A stretch of 14,318 nt of DNA from Candidatus Paceibacter sp. (GTDB lineage: Bacteria > Patescibacteriota > Patescibacteriia > SG8-24 > DYFX01), in NCBI GenBank assembly GCA_020724945.1, contig DYFX01000027.1, positions 1 to 14,318 of the forward strand. The letters run 5' to 3'. Both the position numbers and the translations under genes were made by a program. Below the pieces are notes generated by a model. The model ran no database searches, was not told the origin of the DNA, and saw nothing but the letters and a program-made list of their open reading frames with translations. The number at the start of each line of letters is the position of its first letter. Within the stretch, counting starts at the first letter, position 1. Shown in pieces: positions 5,974 to 12,693 of the stretch.

Positions 5974-7275
5974 ATGCCGACCGAACCGAAGACCTTCTAC
6001 GGACTGGTGGATTGTAACAACTTCTTCGTCTCTTGCGAGCGGGTATTTACCCCCAGTTTGGAGGGGCGTCCCGTGGTCGTCTTGTCGTCCAACGACGGCT
6101 GTATCGTGGCGCGCTCGAACGAGGCCAAGGCGCTGGGCATCCCGATGGGGGCGCCAGCCTTCGAGTGGCGGGATTGCTTGAGGCTGAATAAGGTCGTCCA
6201 GATCTCCGGCAACCATTCCCTCTATGCCGACATGTCCGACCGCGTGATGCGGACGATCGGGGAATATGTGGAGGAGTACGAGGTCTATTCCGTCGACGAA
6301 GCCTTTTTGAGATTTCCTCCCTCATCCGCCCTTCGGACACCTCCTCTTTCAGGGGAGGGAATCGAAACCTGTCGCGCGCTCCGCGCCGCCATCAGGCGGA
6401 ATGTCGGCATTCCGGTCTCCATCGGTCTCGGCCCCACGCGCACGCTCGCCAAGGCCGCCTCGAAGCTCGCCAAGAAGCATGCCGCGCTCGAAGGGGTCTT
6501 TTCGCTCCTCGAGCATCCGGAGACCGACGCCCTGCTCGAGACCTTCGACCCGGCGGACCTCTGGGGCATCGGTCGGCAGTACGCGAAACTGCTTCTCGGG
6601 TCCGGCATCCGCTCCGCGCGCGCCTTCCGCGACCTGCCCGACGCCTGGATCCTACGCCACATGGGTTCGGGAGCCCTCCGCGTGGCGATGGAGCTGCGCG
6701 GCATCCCGTGCGGCGAGCATGCCGAGGCGCGCGAGCATCGCAAGAGCGTCATCTGTTCGCGCTCCTTCGGCCGTCCCGTCGCGACGCTCGCCGGACTGAA
6801 GGAGGCCATCGCCGTCCATGTCGCCTCCGCCGCCGAGACGCTCCGCGCCGACGGGCTCAAGGCGGGGGAGATGACCGTCTTCGTCGGACTGCGCCGCCAG
6901 GGCTACGGACAGGCGTATCCTTCCGGGCAGACGATCCGGCTCGACCATCCCACGGCCGACACGCCCGACCTCATCCGCGCCTCGCACGGCGTCCTGGAAG
7001 CGATCCATGAACCCGGCCTCTCCTATAAGAAGGCGGGCGTGCGCCTGGCCGGGCTCGCGCCCGACGACGCCACCCAACTGAAGCTCTTCGGGAACCGCGC
7101 GGCCGACCCGAAGCGCGAGGCCGTCTGGCGCGCCGTCGACGGCATCAACGCGGAGTGGGGGACGGGCACCGTCCGATTCGCCGCCGAGGGCGTCGACCGG
7201 TCGTGGAGGCCGAAATCCGAACGCCGCTCGCCGCGCTACACGACGAGCTGGGAGGAGCTTCTCACGGTCCGTTGA
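5974..7275 (+). CDS. umuC: DNA polymerase V catalytic subunit, Y family (UmuC)
   Basis: 433 residues, close to E. coli UmuC (422). Error-prone translesion DNA polymerase. Catalytic metal ligands: Asp13 in LVDCNNFFVSCER, and Asp108/Glu109 in YSVDEAF. Other family marks are SNDGCIVARSNEAKALGIPMG, the helix-hairpin-helix region around LWGIGRQYAKLL, and SRSFGRPV starting at 262. QLKLF (368-372) is a textbook sliding-clamp binding motif. The C-terminal RYTTSWEELL is typical of the UmuC-specific tail (DUF4113) and separates it from DinB. Start ATG 5974 is preferred over the upstream in-frame ATG at 5854, because homology begins directly after it and the earlier ATG lies beyond the divergent promoter. 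Residues about 114-131, just after the catalytic DE, are unlike UmuC and coincide with a palindromic DNA element. Its usual partner UmuD lies 4.6 kb upstream; a receiver-domain gene follows closely. Confidence 0.93.
   Translation: MPTEPKTFYGLVDCNNFFVSCERVFTPSLEGRPVVVLSSNDGCIVARSNEAKALGIPMGAPAFEWRDCLRLNKVVQISGNHSLYADMSDRVMRTIGEYVEEYEVYSVDEAFLRFPPSSALRTPPLSGEGIETCRALRAAIRRNVGIPVSIGLGPTRTLAKAASKLAKKHAALEGVFSLLEHPETDALLETFDPADLWGIGRQYAKLLLGSGIRSARAFRDLPDAWILRHMGSGALRVAMELRGIPCGEHAEAREHRKSVICSRSFGRPVATLAGLKEAIAVHVASAAETLRADGLKAGEMTVFVGLRRQGYGQAYPSGQTIRLDHPTADTPDLIRASHGVLEAIHEPGLSYKKAGVRLAGLAPDDATQLKLFGNRAADPKREAVWRAVDGINAEWGTGTVRFAAEGVDRSWRPKSERRSPRYTTSWEELLTVR
6313..6361 (+). repeat. Palindromic repeat-like element inserted in frame in umuC
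   Basis: About 48 bases with nested inverted repeats: TCCG/CGGA around 6325-6337, CCTCC/GGAGG at 6340-6358, and outer TTCCTCCC against GGGAGGGAA. The pattern (CCCTCATCCGCCCTTCGG... ending in a GGGGAGGG block) resembles palindromic repeats usually found between genes. It is translated in frame as about 16 residues rich in Pro and Ser. A single copy is visible here, so repeat status is inferred. Confidence 0.45.
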
Positions 7276-7328
7276 CGGCCGACGAGGGGAGGCGTATGAC
7301 GGGGGCAGGACATTCCCAGGAGCCGCCG

Positions 7329-7736
7329 ATGCCGCACAGGATCCTGATCGTCGAAGACGAGCCGCTCGTGCTCGAAGCGTATCGCGCGAAACTCTGTCAT
7401 GACGGCGCCTTCGAGCTCGTGACGGCGGAGACGCTCGACGACGCCATCCGCGCCGTCGAGGAACACGGACCGTTCGAAGCCATCGTCGTCGACGGCTGCT
7501 TCCCGCATCACGCCGGCGCCGACCCGTTTCCGGAACGCGGCCGCGCCTGCAACGGCGAGAAGCTCGTGCGCTGGCTGCGCCGCCGCGCCGGATACGAGGG
7601 CCCGATCCTGGCCTGCTCATCCTCGTCCGAGTTCAACGACAAGATGGTCGCCGGCGGGGCGACCCGCGCCGTCGTGAAGGGGTACGGCGTGTGCGACGCC
7701 TTCGCCGAGCTCTTTCCTCCAGCGTCCGCCGATTGA
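7329..7736 (+). CDS. Single-domain response-regulator receiver protein
   Basis: 135 residues, all one receiver (CheY-like) domain with no output domain. Visible: RILIVEDEP (acidic pair at 9-11), phosphoacceptor Asp55 in AIVVDGCFP, the conserved Ser in ILACSSSS near 97-100, and Lys117 in AVVKGYG. These are all the residues needed for phosphorylation and switching. The loop after Asp55 is longer than usual (HHAGADPFPERGRACNG). No histidine kinase is in the window, so its partner is unknown. The start at 7329 has AGGAG 6 bases upstream and places the first beta strand immediately after it. An alternative ATG at 7296 with GGGGAGG would add 11 residues. It begins 53 bases after umuC with no terminator between, so co-transcription with umuC is likely. 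Confidence 0.82.
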   Translation: MPHRILIVEDEPLVLEAYRAKLCHDGAFELVTAETLDDAIRAVEEHGPFEAIVVDGCFPHHAGADPFPERGRACNGEKLVRWLRRRAGYEGPILACSSSSEFNDKMVAGGATRAVVKGYGVCDAFAELFPPASAD

Positions 7737-7761
7737 CAGGCGGGCGTTTTTCTGTTCAAGT
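7733..7761 (+). promoter_or_regulatory. Promoter of the unrecognised gene at 7789
   Basis: TTGACA (7733-7738) overlaps the stop codon of the receiver gene. A 17-base spacer and TGT-extended TCAAGT (7756-7761) follow. Predicted start near 7768; the leader carries AAGGGGG about 5 bases before the ATG. Confidence 0.6.
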
Positions 7762-7788
7762 GGAAACGGATCCTTCAAGGGGGAACGG

Positions 7789-8499
7789 ATGCATGTCGAG
7801 ACCATCAGGGTGAAGCAGCCGTCCTGGGTCCGGATCGTCAATCCGGAACCCATCGAGGTCCTCGGGATGACCTATCGCTACGGCGACGATGTCCGGGTGG
7901 CGCCGGGTGGCGCCTTCCACCTCATCACGCGCCACGCCGCTCGGGCGCTCGCGTTCTACGCGGCGCCGCATCCGCCGACCGAGCGCAAGGAGTGCCCGTC
8001 CGACGCGCTGCTCTTCGCGACGCCGCAGGACCTGCGCCTGACGGCCGAAGGGCTGGTCGGCGGATCGGAACCGTACGAGCGGAAGCTGCCCGAATGGGCG
8101 CCGCATCCGCCGACCGGCCGCGCGCTTCCCGGCGCCGTCGCCCGCGTCCCCAAGACGCGCATGGTGCGCGCCTATCTCGGCGGCGCCGAACGGGTCGACG
8201 CGCGCCTCCGCGCCGGCGGCCCGTTCCGCGAGACGCCGGTCGTCACCCGCCACTGCGGGCGTTCCGAGTGGGTCCCGATCCGCCCGCACGGCACGATGAC
8301 CGTCGTCGGCACGGACGGACCGATGCTCAAGGTCGTCTATCGCGGCGACCCCTGCCAGCCGGGGGATCAGCTCGTGAGCGGCGCTTGGTTCCGCATCTCG
8401 GAAGACGAGTTCCTCCGGATGGACGACGAGTATCGCCGCATGCGCGAGCTCGAGGCGCTCGAGCGCGCGATCGTCATCAGCCTGCTCACCTCCATGTGA
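7789..8499 (+). CDS. Unrecognised 236-residue protein
   Basis: I do not recognise a family. There is no signal peptide or transmembrane helix. The protein looks beta-rich up to about residue 205 and ends in a charged helix (EDEFLRMDDEYRRMRELEALER). A short motif occurs twice, APHPPTERKECP and APHPPTGRALP, about 45 residues apart, and may mark a duplicated unit. The segment HGTMTVVGTDGPMLKVVYRGD suggests a small beta sheet. The start is supported by a strong Shine-Dalgarno (AAGGGGG) and a good TTGACA promoter, and the gene ends in a strong terminator. It is therefore probably a separate, well-expressed cytoplasmic protein; the function is unknown. Confidence 0.75.
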   Translation: MHVETIRVKQPSWVRIVNPEPIEVLGMTYRYGDDVRVAPGGAFHLITRHAARALAFYAAPHPPTERKECPSDALLFATPQDLRLTAEGLVGGSEPYERKLPEWAPHPPTGRALPGAVARVPKTRMVRAYLGGAERVDARLRAGGPFRETPVVTRHCGRSEWVPIRPHGTMTVVGTDGPMLKVVYRGDPCQPGDQLVSGAWFRISEDEFLRMDDEYRRMRELEALERAIVISLLTSM

Positions 8500-8526
8500 C
8501 CCTCGATCCGTTCGGGGGTCTTTTTT
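8498..8526 (+). terminator. Terminator of the gene at 7789
   Basis: A 9-bp stem (8498-8506 with 8512-8520, one T-G wobble) followed by six T. The stem begins inside the TGA stop codon. Confidence 0.88.
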
Positions 8527-8534
8527 CATAGACG

Positions 8535-8558
8535 AAAAAAGCCTCCCGTGCGGGAGGC
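8535..8558 (-). terminator. Terminator of the minus-strand gene at 8567
   Basis: GCCTCCC/GGGAGGC (8541-8547, 8552-8558) with a 4-base loop and six T on the minus strand (8535-8540). It sits back to back with the plus-strand terminator at 8498-8526. Confidence 0.88.
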
Positions 8559-8566
8559 CGCGAGGT

Positions 8567-9373
8567 TCACGCGCCGATCGGCGGCGTCGGGCCGTCGTCT
8601 TCGGCGCGCAAGATGGCGACGAGGCGGTCGGCGACCTTGGTGAGCGCCTTCACGAGGCGCGCGCGGGTGAAGGCGTCGAAGCCGTTCAGGTTCCGCATCG
8701 CCGCCGCGCGATCGACGGCGAGGTCGCTCCCGTCCCGTACGACGATCTTCGGCGGGTCGGCGTAGAGCGCGCGGTGGAGCGCGTCGGAGAGGAGGTTCGA
8801 CGACCGGAACGGCGGCCGCCCGACCTCGTCGAACGGCGGCAGGTCGTTCGGGAATTCCGCGCGGAGCGTGACCATCAGGCGATGGAAGTCGGCGACGCGC
8901 GTCTTCTCGTGCCCGTGGCCGATGGCCGCGAGGCTGAAGAGCGCGACCAGGATGTCGGCGTAGATGTCGGCGGGATCGCGGGGCATGGCGTCTTCCTTTC
9001 GCAGGGGCTCCGACCAGGCGATGAACGGTTCGACGAGCGGCCGGACGGCGTCGATCTCCTGCGCCCATCCGAGACTCTTCAGGATCGAGAGCGTCCGTTT
9101 GGCGTCGAGGCTGGGGAGTTCCAGGATGCCGCCCGGCGCGAGGCGCACGCGGCCGCCCAGGATGGCCATCGAAGCCGCGATCGGCGGGAATGTCCAAAGG
9201 GCGTAGTGCGGATGGACCGGCGGCAGGGGCGGGAAGTCGCGCAGGGGGTCGGGATACGCGGCGCGAAGCCTCCAGAGGGCGAAATGGTATCCCCACAAGG
9301 GGATACGCGCCTTGTCGAGCCGGATCGCCGCCAGGCTCAACAAGGCCGCGAGCCTTGCGGGGAGAAGGTGCAT
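8567..9373 (-). CDS. Unrecognised 268-residue protein
   Basis: No family recognised. The N-terminus (MHLLPARLAALLSLAAIRLDKARIP) is mildly hydrophobic but too interrupted by charges to be a clear signal peptide. A Pro/aromatic-rich stretch (FPPLPPVHPHYALWTFPP, about 65-82) follows. The rest is predicted mostly helical, with charged segments in the C-terminal third (AFTRARLVKALTKVADRLVAIL). Start ATG 9373 is chosen over the more upstream in-frame ATG at 9421 because a TGC-extended TTCAAT box ends 6 bases upstream; the longer version would overlap the divergent promoter. It is divergent from the polysaccharide deacetylase gene across 66 bases. Codon usage looks like that of its neighbours, so there is no sign of recent transfer. 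A different-frame ORF covering the same DNA (8526-9407) is Arg/Pro-rich and rejected. Confidence 0.7.
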   Translation of the reverse strand: MHLLPARLAALLSLAAIRLDKARIPLWGYHFALWRLRAAYPDPLRDFPPLPPVHPHYALWTFPPIAASMAILGGRVRLAPGGILELPSLDAKRTLSILKSLGWAQEIDAVRPLVEPFIAWSEPLRKEDAMPRDPADIYADILVALFSLAAIGHGHEKTRVADFHRLMVTLRAEFPNDLPPFDEVGRPPFRSSNLLSDALHRALYADPPKIVVRDGSDLAVDRAAAMRNLNGFDAFTRARLVKALTKVADRLVAILRAEDDGPTPPIGA

Positions 9374-9379
9374 GCCGGC

Positions 9380-9408
9380 ATTGAAGCACGGGCGCGCGCG
9401 GAGGCAAA
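9380..9408 (-). promoter_or_regulatory. Promoter of the minus-strand gene at 9373
   Basis: On the minus strand: TTTGCC (9403-9408), a 17-base spacer ending TGC, and TTCAAT (9380-9385), 6 bases before the ATG. An extended -10, leaderless arrangement. Confidence 0.55.
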
Positions 9409-9422
9409 GGCGGCCGCGCATC

Positions 9423-9431
9423 TGCTACACT
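9423..9431 (+). promoter_or_regulatory. Extended -10 promoter of the deacetylase gene
   Basis: TGC plus TACACT (9426-9431), ending 8 bases before the ATG at 9440. There is no Shine-Dalgarno and no clear -35. Confidence 0.6.
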
Positions 9432-9439
9432 GTCGCCGT

Positions 9440-10303
9440 ATGAAGGATCGCACGCTCGGCATCCTCTCGGCGCTCGCCGCCTGCCTCCTTTTGGGCGGAG
9501 CGTTCTTGACGCGGATGCCGCCCGAGCGCGCCCCGGACGAGGACGCCGCGGTCCTTGCGGAGGCCGCGCCCATCGATCGGGATGAGGCGCCCGCCACCCC
9601 GGAAGCGGCGGAGCCGCCCGCCTCCGTCCGCGTGCCGATTCTCGCGTACCACAATATTCGTCCGATCCCGGCCGGCATCAGCGCATCCGACCGGCAGTTC
9701 GAAGTGCCGCCGGAGGAGCTCGACCGCCAGCTCGCCTGGCTCAAGGAGCAGGGCTACGAAAGCATCTCCTTCGACGCCCTGCACGCCGCGCTCGTCGACG
9801 GCGCGCCCTTGCCGCCGAAACCGATCATCCTCTCCTTCGACGACGGACGCGATACCCACTATGCCAGCGCCTTCCCCCTGCTCCGCGCGTACGGCTTCAC
9901 CGCGACCTTCTTCGTCTTCACCAACGCCATCGATCGGCCCGGCTACCTGACCTGGGAACAGATGCGCGAGATGCGCGCCGCGGGGATGGAGTTCGGGAGC
10001 CACACGCGCTATCACGCCTACCTGACGCGCCTGACCGACCCGCGCGAGATCGACGCCGAAATCTCCGGCAGCAAGAAGACGCTCGAAGACGGTTTCGGAG
10101 AGCCGATCGCGGCGTTCGCGTATCCGTTCGGCCTTCACGACGACGCCACGGCCGAGAAGCTCCGCGCGGCGGGTTACGAGACGGCGCGGACGATCGACGA
10201 GCGCTTCGTCCACGCGAAGGACGGTCTCCTGCGCCTGGGCGCCGTGATGCCGACGGAGGATTTCGCCCGCTTCAAACGCCTCCTGGAGCGTGCTAGGCTG
10301 TGA
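9440..10303 (+). CDS. Exported polysaccharide deacetylase (CE4/NodB family)
   Basis: 287 residues: an N-terminal signal anchor (about 5-24), an acidic Ala/Pro/Glu-rich linker (30-62), then the NodB domain. Family motifs: VPILAYHNI at the domain start, LSFDDG with Asp134/Asp135 (catalytic base and metal ligand), SHTRYH with His188 and His192 (HxxxH metal ligands), FAYPFG at 226-231, and a closing LLRLGAV. CE4 enzymes remove N-acetyl groups from peptidoglycan, chitin or poly-N-acetylglucosamine; the FAYPFG form is like that of PgaB-type enzymes, but the substrate here is unknown. It would act outside the cytoplasmic membrane, modifying envelope glycan. The start is defined by the signal anchor and the TACACT box 8 bases upstream. 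The -10 box of the next gene lies within its last codons. Confidence 0.9.
   Translation: MKDRTLGILSALAACLLLGGAFLTRMPPERAPDEDAAVLAEAAPIDRDEAPATPEAAEPPASVRVPILAYHNIRPIPAGISASDRQFEVPPEELDRQLAWLKEQGYESISFDALHAALVDGAPLPPKPIILSFDDGRDTHYASAFPLLRAYGFTATFFVFTNAIDRPGYLTWEQMREMRAAGMEFGSHTRYHAYLTRLTDPREIDAEISGSKKTLEDGFGEPIAAFAYPFGLHDDATAEKLRAAGYETARTIDERFVHAKDGLLRLGAVMPTEDFARFKRLLERARL
10291..10299 (+). promoter_or_regulatory. Extended -10 promoter of the MazG-like gene, inside the deacetylase 3' end
   Basis: TGC plus TAGGCT (10294-10299), overlapping the last sense codons of the deacetylase. Predicted start near 10306, leaving a leader of about 8 bases. The GTG at 10290 overlaps this element and is not the likely start codon. 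Confidence 0.45.
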
Positions 10304-10313
10304 CCGATACCCT

Positions 10314-10673
10314 ATGGACGCCCTGCACCGCCTGACCGAGGCCGCCAACGCCTTCCGCGACGAGCGCGACTGGCGGCAGTTCCACACCCCCAAGGATCTC
10401 GCGACCGGCCTCTCGATCGAGGCGGCCGAGGTCTTGGAGCACTTCCTTTGGAAGGACGGCGCCAAGGTCGCCGCGTACCTCGAGAACGGAGGCAAGGCGG
10501 AACTGCGCAAGGAACTCGCCGATGTGATGATCTACCTGCTCTTCCTGTCGCACGATCTCGGCATCGATCTCGAACGGGCCGTCCTCGACAAGCTGGCGGA
10601 GAACGCGAAGAAGTACCCGGCCGACAAGGCGCGCGGCCGCAGCGACAAGTACACCGCCTACCAGGACGCCTAG
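10314..10673 (+). CDS. MazG-like nucleotide pyrophosphohydrolase (DCTPP1/RS21-C6 type)
   Basis: 119 residues. All-alpha NTP pyrophosphatase that hydrolyses (d)NTPs to NMP and pyrophosphate, probably cleaning the nucleotide pool. The metal-binding signature ExxE...ExxD is present: Glu36/Glu39 in LSIEAAEVLEHFLW, and Glu67/Asp70 in RKELADVMIYLLFLS. The C-terminal segment AKKYPADKARGRSDKYT matches the loop common to the DCTPP1 subgroup, which prefers dCTP and modified dCTP in studied members; the substrate here is inferred. Its length is right for a single-domain member. The ATG at 10314 follows the deacetylase stop by 10 bases, so it may also be read through from that gene. A terminator follows immediately. 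Confidence 0.88.
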   Translation: MDALHRLTEAANAFRDERDWRQFHTPKDLATGLSIEAAEVLEHFLWKDGAKVAAYLENGGKAELRKELADVMIYLLFLSHDLGIDLERAVLDKLAENAKKYPADKARGRSDKYTAYQDA

Positions 10674-10675
10674 CG

Positions 10676-10694
10676 CCGCCTGCGGGCGGTTTTT
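10676..10694 (+). terminator. Terminator of the MazG-like gene
   Basis: CCGCC/GGCGG (10676-10680, 10685-10689) with a 4-base loop and five T (10690-10694). The last T is the first base of the next extended -10. Confidence 0.8.
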
Positions 10695-10702
10695 GCTATA
10701 CT
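10694..10702 (+). promoter_or_regulatory. Extended -10 promoter of the small acidic protein gene
   Basis: TGC plus TATACT (10697-10702), a near-consensus box directly following the terminator's T-run. Predicted start near 10709, giving a leader of about 24 bases that carries AGGAG. Confidence 0.65.
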
Positions 10703-10732
10703 GCCTCCGAGGATTTCCACAGGAGCCGCACC

Positions 10733-10951
10733 TTGTCCCGAGAGACTCCCAAACAGAAGCTTCGGCGCCTGCTCGACAGGCTCGAGATCGACGCCGACAA
10801 GAAGCGCGAAGCCGACCGTTTCATCGAGGAGATGGACGACGCCGACGCCGAACGGTTCGTCGAGATGCTCGACGACATCGAGGCGGAAGCGCCAGGTACG
10901 CTCGAGAACCTCATTCACGAGGTGAACACGAACGGGTTCCCCGACGACTGA
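10733..10951 (+). CDS. Small acidic helical protein (72 residues)
   Basis: Starts at TTG (10733) with AGGAG 7 bases upstream; this start is chosen from the promoter and Shine-Dalgarno, as no ATG is available. The product is very rich in Asp, Glu, Lys and Arg (KQKLRRLLDRLEIDADKKRE..., FIEEMDDADAERFVEMLDDI) and predicted almost entirely alpha-helical, with a flexible acidic end (NTNGFPDD). There is no membrane segment and no recognised family. It is bracketed by its own promoter and terminators, so it appears to be an independent unit. A role as a small regulatory or protein-binding factor is only a guess. Confidence 0.65.
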   Translation: MSRETPKQKLRRLLDRLEIDADKKREADRFIEEMDDADAERFVEMLDDIEAEAPGTLENLIHEVNTNGFPDD

Positions 10952-10965
10952 CGCCGGGGATTTTT
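10938..10965 (+). terminator. Weak terminator after the small acidic gene
   Basis: TCCCCG/CGGGGA (10938-10943, 10955-10960) with an 11-base loop and five T. The stem is short and overlaps the stop codon, so termination may be partial. Confidence 0.5.
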
Positions 10966-10977
10966 CTTTCGGGGATA

Positions 10978-10986
10978 TGGTATCGT
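10978..10986 (+). promoter_or_regulatory. Extended -10 promoter of the C39-like peptidase operon
   Basis: TGG plus TATCGT (10981-10986), ending 9 bases before the ATG at 10996. No Shine-Dalgarno is visible. Confidence 0.55.
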
Positions 10987-10995
10987 GAAGGCACT

Positions 10996-12690
10996 ATGCT
11001 GCCACATTGGAACAAACGGTTCATGCCCGCGGCGCTCGTCGCGCTCGCCGTCGGCCTCTGGCTCCTGATCGCTCCGAAGCCCGACATGTCGTTGATCGGC
11101 GAAGTCACGGCCACGCGCATCCACTACAAGGGGGAACCCACGCCGGCCGCGCATGTCACGGTGCCGTTCACCCGGAAGGATGAAGCGTACGCGATCGCCA
11201 ACATCGCCATCGATCTCAACAAGGACGGGAAGTTCGCCGCCTACGAGACGACCGGCGGCGTCCAGGAGGAATGGCTCGTGAAGAATTCGCGCGCCAAGGT
11301 CATCGAAGGGGCCAACACCTTCTCCTTCGGGATCGTCGATGCCGATGTCCCGACGCGCAACCACTTCGACCTCGTCGCCATGCTGACCGAGGAGCCCGTC
11401 GAGGGTTGGGACGGGAAGATCCGCGCGAAGTCCGCGGCGGCCGAGGCGACGATCGCCTCCTTCGCGACGGAGGACTTCGGCGACCTCTTCATCGCGCATC
11501 CGGAGAACGGCGGCGCCGGCGGCATCCTCGGGAACTTCCCGACGCCCCCGTCCGACGCCCCGGCGCCCGCGCCGTCGAGGCCGCAGGAGCGCTTCACGAC
11601 GCCGGACGCCGAAGCGTTCATGGTCGATGCGTCCGCCGCGGGCGGCGACATGCCTGGTGCCGCCGCCGTCGGCGCGGCGCCGGCCGCAGATGCCATGCCG
11701 GCCGCAGGCTCCGATTTCGAGGTCTTCCAGGAAGGCGTACCGGACCGTTTCCAGGACACCAACGAATGCGTGCCGACCTCCATCTCCAACGGCCTCCACT
11801 GGCTCGCCAAGCGCTACGGTTTCGAGGACAAGATGCCGAAGACGCAGGAGGAGACGATGAACGAGCTGAAGCCCGATCTCGGCTGGCGGCGCGAATCCGG
11901 CGCGAACATGCGCGACAAGGTCCTGCCCGCCAAGGTCGCGTTCACCGAGCGGCACGGCCTGCCGATCTATTCGCATCGCATCGAGAGCGAGACCTACGAC
12001 CCGGACATCGTCCGGAAGATCGCGGTCGAGCTGAAGAAGGGCCAAGCCGTCGAGATCGCCATCGGCTACTACACCTGGAACGAGGCTTCGGGAGAATGGG
12101 AGCGCCAGGGCGGGCACATGATGTCCGGCGTCGGCGCCTTCGGTTCGAACGGCCGGACCTATCTCGGCGTGCATGACCCGCTGTCGCATGAGTCCGGCGC
12201 GCTCGACATGTATCCCGTCGACGGCGCGCGGATGTTCAATTACCGCTATCGCGGGAACACCGCCGTCTTCATCGAGTGGGCGTATGCCCAGTCGCCGAGG
12301 GCCGATTGGGTCGCGGCGCACCCGCCGAAGACGGCGCTCGATGTCTCGGGCTTCGAATCGGGCAACCTGCAGGATGTCTGGTTCGTCGAGATGCTGAAGA
12401 TCGGCACCGCCTGGTATCCGGTAAAGCAGTTCCACAAGTTCACCGGTCCTGAATGCGACCGCGCGGAGCATTGGCACGCCAATACCGGCACGGCTTGGGG
12501 CCTCGAATTCCGGAATCACGGGAACTACTTCGAGACCAATCCCGAAAAGGTCAACGCCAGGAACGCCCCGACGGTCCAGTGGGCCGACACGGTGGACTGC
12601 GGCGCCGGCAAGACCGCGCAGGTGGAGCTCCATAATGTCATGATCAGCCGCGCGGAAGCGGGCGCGCTCGTCGCGCAGATCGTCGAATAG
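10996..12690 (+). CDS. Secreted or membrane-anchored papain-like (C39-like) putative cysteine peptidase
   Basis: 564 residues. An N-terminal signal anchor (about 8-26) is followed by a first domain (about 30-175) containing a perfect EF-hand calcium loop, DLNKDGKFAAYE (73-84). A Pro/Ala-rich linker (about 180-238) leads to a papain-like domain: FQDTNECVPTSISNGLHWL (Gln253 possible oxyanion residue, Cys258 nucleophile), GGHMMSGVGAF (His374) and GVHDP (Asp394). The Cys-His-Asp order and spacing fit C39-type fold proteins. A C-terminal region (about 440-564), rich in His and Trp (ECDRAEHWHANTGTAWG) with Cys487 and Cys535, is unrecognised. It probably acts outside the membrane, perhaps on envelope or partner-cell proteins; activity is inferred from the triad only. 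No ABC transporter is present, which argues against a bacteriocin-processing C39 role. A lipoprotein gene follows after 3 bases. Confidence 0.72.
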   Translation: MLPHWNKRFMPAALVALAVGLWLLIAPKPDMSLIGEVTATRIHYKGEPTPAAHVTVPFTRKDEAYAIANIAIDLNKDGKFAAYETTGGVQEEWLVKNSRAKVIEGANTFSFGIVDADVPTRNHFDLVAMLTEEPVEGWDGKIRAKSAAAEATIASFATEDFGDLFIAHPENGGAGGILGNFPTPPSDAPAPAPSRPQERFTTPDAEAFMVDASAAGGDMPGAAAVGAAPAADAMPAAGSDFEVFQEGVPDRFQDTNECVPTSISNGLHWLAKRYGFEDKMPKTQEETMNELKPDLGWRRESGANMRDKVLPAKVAFTERHGLPIYSHRIESETYDPDIVRKIAVELKKGQAVEIAIGYYTWNEASGEWERQGGHMMSGVGAFGSNGRTYLGVHDPLSHESGALDMYPVDGARMFNYRYRGNTAVFIEWAYAQSPRADWVAAHPPKTALDVSGFESGNLQDVWFVEMLKIGTAWYPVKQFHKFTGPECDRAEHWHANTGTAWGLEFRNHGNYFETNPEKVNARNAPTVQWADTVDCGAGKTAQVELHNVMISRAEAGALVAQIVE

Positions 12691-12693
12691 CGT

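Noticed and set aside
7296..7328. ATG at 7296 as start of the receiver gene
   Set aside because: It is possible, with GGGGAGG just upstream, but adds 11 residues before a domain that normally starts at the first strand; ATG 7329 also has AGGAG at good spacing. Kept as an alternative.
8526..9407. A second minus-strand frame over the gene at 8567-9373
   Set aside because: Its product is Arg/Pro-rich with frequent RR runs, typical of a shifted frame in GC-rich DNA, and it runs through the gene's terminator.
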